DNA of 64,000 nucleotides, from the NCBI GenBank assembly GCA_026168455.1, contig CM047427.1:45424558-45488557 (forward strand), given 5' to 3'. This stretch comes from Theocolax elegans (Eukaryota; Arthropoda; Insecta; Hymenoptera; Cerocephalidae). The stretch's first letter is position 1, and each line of letters starts with the position of its first letter. The position numbers and the translations under genes were made by a program. Under the pieces are notes generated by a model, which did no database searches, was not told the DNA's origin, and saw nothing but the letters and a program-made list of their open reading frames with translations. This document shows positions 56,491-64,000 of the stretch, piece after piece.

Positions 56491-56992
56491 GCTATTTCAC
56501 GTCAAGTGGTACGATGAAAATTTTAAATCGCTAGCGGCCTTGGCCAATAAGATAACCACCGCTGTTCGAAAGCTCTCGAAAAATGTGATCTTTTGAGGGG
56601 TCTTAGATCAAAATCGATTGTGGCGTGGTCGCCTTTTTTTAATATTCAATATTTCCGGGTGTTCTATCTCTTCGAGATTTAAAAATTTAGAATTATAACC
56701 CAGGTAGATAAGTTTTATTATTTAATTTTTAAGATTATTTTTTTATTATTTAAGATTATTTTGAACAAAAGTTGCTTATAATGTTGTTTCAAAAAAATCA
56801 ATAGATTTTGTGATAAATGGCATTGAAAATAGTAATTTTCCTAAAAATTGAAAACCTTCGTTTTTTCATTGTGGAATAACTCTTAGGCAAATTGTTTTTA
56901 ACACCTAAAACTTCTGGAAGATATTTCCAGCCTGTTCTCAAATTTTGGAGCGATTTAAAATTTTTATCGTAACACTTGACGTGAAATAGCCC
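56489..56992. mobile_element. MITE-A, short copy with clean inverted ends
   Basis: 504 bp; ends GGGCTATTTCACGTCAAGTG...; inverted repeat of about 44 bp with two or three mismatches. Flanked by TATATA on both sides. The interior includes the CTTGGCCAATAAGATAACCA segment shared with 6900-7060. Confidence 0.88.
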
Positions 56993-57020
56993 ATATATAT
57001 ATATGTGAATGTGTGTGTGT

Positions 57021-57405
57021 GTTTTTTTTTGTTTTTTTTTTATAAGAGGAGTCGGACAAAAATGCACTTGCTCTTGCAAACGCTCTGAGTGTGGGGCTCG
57101 ATCGGCTTGACCTATACCCACTAAAAACCACCCTACTATAATGGAACTGCAGGGCTCCTCCTCTCTGCCGCGAGGCATTACTTCGAGAGGCAGTCACGAC
57201 ACAATGAGCCTCTCCTACTAAACTAACGACCCACATTAGCGGGCGGCTGATGTTATTACCGCCTCTGCCGTCTTCTTCCTCCTTCCTTATGTGGTTCAGC
57301 CGTTTCACAATGGCAGCTGCAAAGGTCACCACGGTATTCCAAACTTCCTGTGAACCAAGAAGGCATGTCCCGATGCTCTCCGGGGTTAAAGGCCCCTTCC
57401 ACTAA
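57021..57405 (-). pseudogene. R1-like LINE, ORF2 C-terminal end and poly(A) tail
   Basis: The minus-strand reading gives PLTPESIGTCLLGSQEVWNT then VVTFAAAIVKRLNHIRKEEE, the pattern of the very end of ORF2 in R1-clade LINEs (PLTPENI...W..V..F...I...KEE.E). A 3' untranslated part and an A-rich tail follow (T-rich in plus orientation, 57021-57042). 5' truncated, as usual. Clade assignment is tentative. Confidence 0.5.
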
Positions 57406-57406
57406 C

Positions 57407-57995
57407 AAGGGAAGTACATGACCTCCGGGAAACGGATCTCATCCTAACTTTGGTATGTCTTTTATAGTATAAAAATATGAAGAAAGCTAAGTTATTGCTT
57501 GCCAATGGCCACTTTTACGGAAGCTATTCGACATCCAATATAATAGCAGTAAAAATTACTTCCAATTCGGTCGCTTGTAACTCGGAAACAAATAAAGATA
57601 TACAATCAAACTAAAAACCAGAAGAAAGTTGAGTTCAAGTAGATATGGTTTGAAAAAAAAGAAGCTCAAATTGCTTAATTTGAAGCAAAGTTATGAAGAA
57701 AATAAGAAATTGAAGACGATCAGGCCAAAAAAAACTATAAATTTTTCATATTAAATTTTGGCCTAATAGACTTCAACTTCTTATTTTCTTCATAACTTTG
57801 CTTCAAATTAAGCAATTTGAGCTTCTTTTTTTCAAACCATATCTACTTGAACTCAACTTTCTTCTGGTTTTTGGTTTGATTGTTTATCCTTATTTGTTTC
57901 CGAGTTACAAGCGACCGAATTGGAAGTAATTTTTACTGCTATTATTATTGGATGTCGAATAAGTTCCGTAAAAGTGGCCATTGGCAAGCAATAAC
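57407..57995. mobile_element. foldback element 1, second copy, right-truncated
   Basis: Starts AAGGGAAGTACATGACCTCC and matches 9961-10634 through both arms, but the right arm stops at about 57995, missing roughly 90 terminal bases. Confidence 0.88.
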
Positions 57996-58023
57996 CCGAA
58001 CATAAAAGAGAACTTTAAGATTT

Positions 58024-58475
58024 GTATATAATATTATAATGATACTAACGGTCTCTCCGAACAAAATGCTTTACTTTAGAATAAAGCAAGCCTATTGTAC
58101 TCTTTGTCTACTATAGCTAGTGGAATTTCCCAGAGCAGGGCTTTTTAAAACAATTAAAGGCGTTTCGTCCTCGATCTCCAGCTTGGACTCCTCAGTAAGG
58201 AACTGGAGATCTTACCTTAGACGCCTGTCTCAAGATGAACCGCGGCGCCAGCAAGATGTTCTGCGGTTATATATATAGAAAAGAGACGACGACCTCTCCA
58301 ACGAGGGTAGAGAGATAGTCGTCTCCCTCTGATGGTGGAAAAACCACGAGCCAAAGCGAGACGTAATTAGACCGAGTCGTAAGTTATTTGAACAAAAATT
58401 GAAATTAATTATAGTATCATTATTATATTATATACACATATATATTACCGAACTTAATTTCAATTTTTTTCAAAT
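58024..58475 (-). mobile_element. hammerhead retroelement copy C, next to the lysozyme exon
   Basis: A 452-bp insertion flanked by the 13-bp direct repeat AACTTTAAGATTT (58011-58023 and 58476-58488). It has one ribozyme on the minus strand, the AGACGACGACCTCTCC...GGTAGAGAGATAGTCGTCT hairpin (58279-58322, given as its two arms), and a short inverted segment at its 5' side (58380-58410 against 58450-58475). Same family as 25833-26609. Confidence 0.88.
58158..58226 (-). ncRNA. type III hammerhead ribozyme, copy C, sense to the lysozyme gene
   Basis: Its 69 nt match copy A in every core position, in both stems and in the 9-nt loop-loop complementarity. The cut is predicted after the GTC whose C is at 58220 (minus strand). 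It lies about 460 nt downstream of the splice donor of the lysozyme exon at 58682-58864, on the same strand. Confidence 0.9.
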
Positions 58476-58681
58476 AACTTTAAGATTTCTTTAGTTGGAA
58501 AAGTGCGCTGATTGGGTTATTTGATTATTATAGCAAAGCCAAGTATTATAAATATGATAAAAAGTTAGGAGCTAATCAGCGAATATTAGTTATAATGTTT
58601 TATGTTATCTGAGAAATTTCAGCATGTTTGGAAAATGATGCAACTTTAAGGATCGGTGAAATAATAGAATTTCAAGTATAC

Positions 58682-58864
58682 CATTATTGTTTGAGCTGAA
58701 TTCCCCGCTAAGAGTAGGCTTGCCGCTGTCAGACCAATAATTCCAAGTTATATGAAATGGTCCGCAAATGTCTCCAATGCATCCTACCGTAGTGTTACAT
58801 CCTGAAGCAGCTTCACAAATACAGCCTAGACATACTTCAGTAATACCTTGACGCTGTTGCTGAC
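58682..58864 (-). CDS. i-type lysozyme / destabilase gene, internal exon
   Basis: Seen: read on the minus strand, an acceptor (tatacttttcag) is followed by 183 nt without a stop: 2 nt, 60 codons, 1 nt. The peptide is cysteine-rich, with ITEVCLGCICEAASGCNTTV, then CIGDICGPF, ITWNYW and GKPTL, in the order typical of the invertebrate-type lysozyme (destabilase) domain. The exon ends at G|GTATAC, a usable but weak donor. Known: these are secreted, disulfide-rich proteins acting on peptidoglycan or isopeptide bonds. Bivalve enzymes have a catalytic Glu just before Ser-Gly-Cys; here that residue is Ala, as in many insect members, so muramidase activity is doubtful. Neighbours: the next exon of the same domain is at 13208-13281 on the same strand, and the phases fit. 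The preceding exon must end with one extra nucleotide (phase 1); I did not find it. Confidence 0.88.
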
Positions 58865-58929
58865 CTGAAAAGTATAAATAAAATATTTATTTTCGTATAT
58901 TATATGGAACAAATTATCGTAGAGCAGAA

Positions 58930-59275
58930 TGGCACAGTACAGTCTTGGTGCGACAACTGAATTTTTATATAAACCCTGCACAAAAGTCTGTCAAATTAAA
59001 TACAGTAATGGAAATATATAAGAATAGCATTAAATTCATACTCAAATATAACGACATAATGTTGTTTATAAGTTCTTTTAAGCTAATAGGTCTAGACGTC
59101 ACATCTTTATTCACAAACATTGGAAGCTTTATCATAAGTAAAATCATAGAGGTAATATAAGTAAATTAATGCAAGCATTTAATAATTTTATAAATAACAA
59201 TTATTTTGAATTTTGCAACGAGCATTAAATGCATGTGCAAATAATAATATATTATTTAATATTAATTACTTATTA
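58930..59275 (+). pseudogene. Penelope-like element RT fragment
   Basis: FYINPAQKSVKLNTVMEIYK (about 58962) leads to GLDVTSLFTNIGSFIISKII (about 59088-59148), the first catalytic block (D-V-T-S-L-F-T-N) of Penelope-like RTs. After a stop, FNNFINNNYFEFCNE is comparable to the NNTYFQFHNKF block at 7290. Only this N-terminal RT part is visible. Confidence 0.7.
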
Positions 59276-60140
59276 GTGATATTATTTCGTTATATTAGTT
59301 TATATAAGATATAAGTATCGTAGCATGTGCGTTAGATCCGCGATAAACAAGTGCCGCTAAACCCAAGGTCAATAACCCGGGGACTTTAAAAGGAAGTCTA
59401 TAAATAGACTCATATCCCCACTACTACCGATTCTAAAATAGACTCCCGTCACCGAAGTGGGAGAATAGTGTTAAACGCATGCGCGCGCTCGCACTGGGTA
59501 TTTAAAGGGCACCGATATCCATAGGTAGTCAGCCTGCAGCAGGGTTACCATATAGGGTTTTTCTGTCCTCTATTATCTAATGTAAATGAGGTCATACTGT
59601 GTGAGTGCAACAAAACACCTCTATCTGGCAACACTGGACTCTGCAGCAGGTGGTAAAGATATACTGGTCGTGAGCATACGTCCAGCCTACGTTTCTTACC
59701 TAGGGCAGCCATCGTGGATATAATCGTGAGCACACGTTCGTATACTCGTCCGACCGTAATCGTAACCGTAATCCGACCGTTACCGTCACTACATCCTTAC
59801 CGTATACGATTCGTGAGCACACGTTCTTATAATCCCTTAAAAAAGGTCGTACCAAAGCTTATTACCGGTCTGCGTCAGTCGCATCCATTAGGGCCCGTAA
59901 TTATAAGACATTTTAAGATTATACAACTCTTAGGTCGCGTAATAATTTAGGTTATTTGTTTGTTTGATTCCAGACTAACTGAACAAGAATTTTCATATTA
60001 ATTACGGTTAAGAAGTATTGTAAATACTATTAATTTATTTTATTAAAATATAGTTAGTTATTAAATTTAAAGTTGTGTCATTCCCAGCTAAATCTTGGAA
60101 TCTGAGCAATACTCTGGCGAAGATTCACTTCGTTACAATT
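59276..60140. repeat. possible solo LTR region
   Basis: GC-richer than its surroundings, with a repeated CGTGAGCACACGTTC/CGTGAGCATACGTCC motif (three or four copies, about 59670-59830) and an end ACTTCGTTACA (about 60127-60137) like the LTR ends in this window. The left edge is uncertain and no target duplication was found. A hAT-type MITE is inserted at 59540-59636. Confidence 0.3.
59540..59636. mobile_element. hAT-type MITE, second copy
   Basis: 97 bp with ends CAGGGTTACCATATAGGG and CTATCTGGCAACACTG, matching 9693-9795. The flanks share CTGCAGCAGG, but a clean 8-bp duplication cannot be fixed. Confidence 0.75.
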
Positions 60141-60397
60141 TATTAATAAATATTAGGTTATAAATTTAAATGTTTTAGTTATCTAAAGATTATAATGCTT
60201 GCTTTATGTTTTAAATAAATTAGTTTTTTAATTTTGTACTTACAATGAATTTAAAATGTATCATTTTTATATAAAATTTTATGTTGAAGAAATGTTTATC
60301 TCAAAATAACGTAACTTTTAACTGTAGGACACTTTATGATTGGAATAGTTTTTTAAAGGTAAAAATACAAGAGTGATGAAAATGATGGAAACTCTAC

Positions 60398-60919
60398 TTA
60401 AGGGGATGTCGGAGCCATAGCCTCCGTCGATAGCCGCTCGATCTCGAGGCTTCGAATGGCGCTGTAGTCAGGTGTCAATTTCTACGATAAACGTACTTCA
60501 AACATAAATTATAAATTTTACAGCTACATAGAGCTGTTGAAAGATACTTTCCCCCCTAGCTATAACTAAAATTAAGGTAATTGTAATATTACTCTTGGCA
60601 GCAAATGTTTATTTTTTTAAAGAAATGTGAAATACGTCTCATATTCAATGAATCTGTATCTGTCGTAATACTACACGCAATGTATTTCACATTTCTTTAA
60701 AAAAAGAAACATTTGCTGCCAAGAATAATATTACAATTACCTTAATTTTAGTTATAGCTAGGAGGGAAAGTATTTTTCAACAGCTCTATGTAACTGCAAA
60801 ATTTATAATTTATGTTTTAAGTACGTTTATCGTAGAAATCGACTCCTGACTACAGCGCCATTCGAAGCCGCGAGATCGAGCGGCTTTTGATGAAGGCTAT
60901 GGCACTGACATCCCCTTAA
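60398..60919. mobile_element. piggyBac-type MITE with long inverted arms, copy 2
   Basis: Element 60402-60915 is also exactly 514 bp, starts GGGGATGTCGGAGC, and is flanked by TTAA at 60398-60401 and 60916-60919. Nearly the same sequence as 33509-34022. Confidence 0.92.
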
Positions 60920-62250
60920 AAGCACAGATCTACATTCAGATCATCATATTATAAATACCATATTAATAGTGGACAAAAGTTTTCATTTTAACGACGAATC
61001 AATATAAAGTGTAACCCACCACCTTAAGGGGATACCATACCTGAATTAAATCCTACTATGCCGACACCTGTATATTACACGCACTATTTCTCATATTACT
61101 ATTATTTAATACAATGACAACCTATAAACGCAGTGGAGGCATATTCGTAGTACATATATTAAATCAATTATAAGTACAAAGGTTTGAATTATGTTAAAAT
61201 GTGCTTAGAATTTCAAAAATACGATCTCAAACATAACCTCTCTTTGTCAACGGGCAACAACGATTTAATGTAATATTATAAAAACTGGACAGTGTCTTAA
61301 AATATACAGTGCTGATACACAATTTCACGATATTGGTAAAAGTTGGAATACTAAAAAAGCAGTCAAAAATGTACGACAAAAAATTAAATAGAAAAATACG
61401 ATGGATACTACGACGGAGGGAAGCTTGTATCATATATTTGGAATGGAAATAAACGTTTCTTCGTTATGCGTCGGTTCTAAAAAAAAATGCGCTACTCCTT
61501 TAACAACTTATTTGAAATACCGTAGTTTGTTGGATTTTTTTATCGATTCAGATAGTTTAACATTGGTTATATAGTAATCGCAAATTTCAACATTTAACTT
61601 CAATAAAGACAAAATGATAAAAAAAAAATCAGTTCCACTTCAGATTATTGCGTGGTGAGACAATTTCAGCAAAAAAGGAACTTTTTTTACCTCACATATT
61701 TTACGGTTTATAAACACAAACACTGTTATAAAATTAATATAATACATGCTACAATAAATTAGGTTATTGCTTTCGAATTCTCGATGGATACCTGTGAGGC
61801 GAGACAATCTCAGCGATGCGCCGAGAGTGTCTCGCCTCGCAGGTTCTTCGCGAGTATAATCAACCTCTGAAGCCTTCCGAGACAAAAAATGTTTTGTTTC
61901 TGTAACTTTTGTGAATGCCTTTCCTACATGTTTTGGATATGGTGGTCTAAATTTTTAATTACCGAAAATGGTAATTTAGACACTTTATATTTTTTCTTAT
62001 TTTTTAATCTTTTATAATTCAAAATGGTCTATTTCAATGTAAAAATATAAAAGCCTTATTTTCTGCATTACATGAAGTTTTAACTCATTTAAACTCATGA
62101 TTTAATTTTGCAATTAGTAGTCGAAATTTTAACTATGTCAGCCTAAAAAAATGTTTATTATTTGTAAGTACTTAATATTTAGTTTAAATTCATTAATCTT
62201 CAATTTATTGTTATATAAATAATATTTCATATATATTGCAATTTATACAA
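60920..62250. other. non-coding stretch with a hairpin
   Basis: AT-rich. CTTAAGGGGATACCATACC near 61024 resembles a TTAA MITE end without a partner. An 11-nt-loop inverted repeat with 21-bp arms (19 paired) lies at 61791-61843 (GAGGCGAGACA and complement). The minus-strand ORF 61885-61640 includes a hydrophobic MYYINFITVFVFIN segment; see rejected items. No gene called. Confidence 0.5.
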
Positions 62251-63374
62251 TATAACGGTAAGCGAGTTACCGATCAGGTGAGTAACTGAAAAGAGTATCG
62301 ACAGCGCGGCGCGCGCAGGGAACGCGCGCGAGAATCGTGCGCAGTAGAGTATCGGTAGAGAGTTCGCGCGCGCACGACAACAACACGGTGTTGGTGACCG
62401 GTGATTGTTTTTTTTACGGGATAAACGAGCGAAAGACTAGTGCATTTTTGTGTGTGGGTGCGAGGGTTCCTCCCCACCAACCTCCACGTCGGCGTGCAGA
62501 GCAGCACGTCTCACGGGCAGTGAGAAAGAAGGAAGAAGAGTCGGCCGCCTTCCCGACCGTAGGAGTGAGAGAGAGAGATAAGCATGAGGACGAGCTGTCT
62601 CTCCTTTACCTAGTCGTTTCCCGCCGAGGCGCGATATATATACAAGCGGTAAGTGGTGTACCACACTTAGACCCGCGTGTCTACTTAATATTTCGCGTCC
62701 CGATTTACCTGGTACGGTCCAGGTGAGGAAGCGTTCCTCCCTTTCCCCCCTCTCGTGACAATAACCGCACGGATAGAAAGGTCGGTGGTTCGCGGGAGCC
62801 ACTTCACGAGAGAAGGCGCGCGTGACGTAGTAAGCTTCTACGTAAAAGCTCTCTACGTCAGAGATTCATACGTCACACGGTGTGACGTATGCCATCAGGT
62901 TAAGCAGCCGATCATATCCGGATCGGTTGCTCGTAACTCGTTAGTTGATAGGGTTTAACTACTTGTTTTCGCGCTGACCTCGGGGGTAGTCATCGGTACG
63001 ACTCCCCGTAAATTGTTGAAGTTCAGTTATTGTTTATTTATTAATATTTATTTGTTAATTTAATAAATTGACTCGGCGAGACAATCTTTCTCGCCGATTA
63101 ACAATAATATCACTTGTTAATAATATTTTACCGGTTAACGTTCTGTCCTACGAATACCGCCCTCTCCGGTGTTTATCCTAGTTGGCAATTTTGGGCATAG
63201 GGCCCAACATACGGTATATAAGTCAAACGGAGTGTTTGACGTTGTTAACGGCATTGCACGGGAATCAAAGGGATTCCCGGCCGCATCGTGGGACTGCACA
63301 CTTAAGGTTGGTAAGTTGGGACAGATTGGGCCTAACCGTGGGCCTTACGTATCCCCAGTACCTACCCCGTTACA
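62251..63374 (+). repeat. solo LTR of the element 4 family
   Basis: 1124 bp from TATAACGGTAAGC to CCCCGTTACA, flanked by the 4-bp direct repeat ACAA (62247-62250, 63375-63378). Matches 36889-37711 except for an extra block of about 100 bp at 62816-62925. No internal element sequence is present, so it arose by LTR-LTR recombination. It shows the family's LTR end, which is missing at 36889. Confidence 0.8.
62867..62891. promoter_or_regulatory. ACGTCA palindrome in the solo LTR
   Basis: A perfect palindrome with 12-bp arms (CATACGTCACAC and complement) around one base, inside a block with further TGACGTA and TACGTCA motifs (62823, 62855). CRE-like factor sites are possible; function is inferred only from the motif. 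Confidence 0.45.
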
Positions 63375-63378
63375 ACAA

Positions 63379-64000
63379 TTTCTATAATTAATATAATTTT
63401 ATTTATTTATTTTTTTATGTATCTTCGTACATAAGAATGTGACTATTAATGAATTGTAATTTATTATTTACAATAAAAAATTTCTATGATTAAAAATAGT
63501 GCATAAAGGTACTGTATAAAACACTTGTTATAATTAAATTATACATTAACAAAAATTGTACTACCTTTTATTTTAATAAACATTTTTGCTAATTTCTAAA
63601 TCAAGGTTATTAGTCTGAAATAATTAATGTTTCCACTACTAATTTTAAATGAAAAATTTTCTATTTTATTTCGCGAGATAGGACCTTTCTATTTTATTTC
63701 GCGAGATAAGACCTTTCGGACTGGAGCCATCAATGTAATATATTTAGGGTATTGTTTTCAAAAATTATCAACCTTTGACAAAAATTAGAAAGAACAAAAA
63801 ATGCTTAAAATTTATTAGTGAATATATTAGTATTTATTCTGATTTTTTTGTAAATTTTTGGAAATTTTCAAAAATTCAAAAATAAAAAATTTCTAAATAT
63901 TGTAATAAAAAATCTTTAAAAATTTTATTGTATTTCCCGATGAATTCTAAGAACTTTTCATTGTTAACATTTTTAAGAAAAGCTCATAGTTTTCAACTTA
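63379..64000. other. AT-rich end of the window with a 28-bp duplication
   Basis: Two adjacent 28-bp copies of CTATTTTATTTCGCGAGATA plus GGACCTTT (63661-63688, 63689-63716; one mismatch). Otherwise no feature. Confidence 0.6.

Larger units (their letters stand above)
13282..58681 (-). other. giant transposon-filled intron of the lysozyme gene
   Basis: This is the interval between the two lysozyme exons: donor GTATAC at 58676-58681 and acceptor AG at 13282-13283, read on the minus strand. It holds at least four Ty3/gypsy elements or fragments, a LINE-type element, four hammerhead repeats, foldback elements, MITEs, a piggyBac pseudogene and a SINE. The one-gene reading rests on strand, order, phase and domain continuity. 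The alternatives are two partial paralogues or an assembly join. Confidence 0.7.

Noticed and set aside
61640..61885. Hydrophobic minus-strand ORF (MYYINFITVFVFIN...) ending at GAG|GTAAAA as a possible signal-peptide exon of the lysozyme
   Set aside because: It would end in phase 0, whereas the next exon needs one carried-over nucleotide; the segment also lacks a typical cleavage site.

Overview
This is eukaryotic DNA, almost certainly from an insect. It is AT-rich and packed with decayed transposable elements (Ty3/gypsy-type LTR elements, an APE-type non-LTR element, Penelope-like and piggyBac remnants, MITEs). Many of these families are typical of ants, wasps and relatives, but the sequence does not fix the species. 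No bacterial-style genes, operons, CRISPR or rRNA are present.

The only host gene I can support is on the minus strand: two exons of an i-type (invertebrate) lysozyme/destabilase gene, at 58682-58864 and 13208-13281. They lie in the correct order, carry consensus splice signals and join in matching phase (a Gly-Ala class split codon, G|CC). Almost the whole window would therefore be one 45.4 kb intron of a small secreted-protein gene, filled by nested transposons. The signal-peptide exon and the 3' exon(s) were not found.

Layout: 1-1632 Ty3 pol fragment (+); 1633-5953 a second Ty3/gypsy element (-) with its 5' LTR; 6290-9045 Helitron-like, MITE and Penelope fragments; 9693-11311 a hAT-type MITE, a long foldback element and a 42-bp minisatellite; 13208-13281 lysozyme exon; 13911-14203 decayed hammerhead repeat; 16370-22850 third Ty3 element (+) with a 3' LTR; 24795-30784 LINE-type element (-), interrupted by a tandem hammerhead-ribozyme retroelement (25833-26609); 31060-32530 Ty3 pol remnant (-); 32815-36480 MITEs and a direct repeat; 36345-46620 fourth Ty3 element (+) carrying two internal tandem duplications and an extra post-pol ORF; 46889-47400 LTR piece; 48100-49500 piggyBac pseudogene with a tRNA-derived SINE in it; 49741-51366 foldback element; 51367-56335 fifth Ty3 element (-) with LTR; 56338-57995 MITEs, an R1-like LINE tail and a second foldback copy; 58024-58475 another hammerhead retroelement next to the lysozyme exon; 58930-64000 Penelope fragment, LTR-like DNA, MITEs and a solo LTR.

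The most striking system is a short non-coding retroelement ('retrozyme'-like) whose roughly 389-bp unit carries a complete type III hammerhead ribozyme core. Three intact copies and one decayed copy are visible. Two intact copies sit in tandem, so self-cleavage would release a 389-nt monomer. The insertions have 13-14 bp target-site duplications and 5' inversions, as expected for target-primed reverse transcription. One intact ribozyme lies in the sense orientation about 0.5 kb inside the lysozyme intron, where it could cut the host pre-mRNA.
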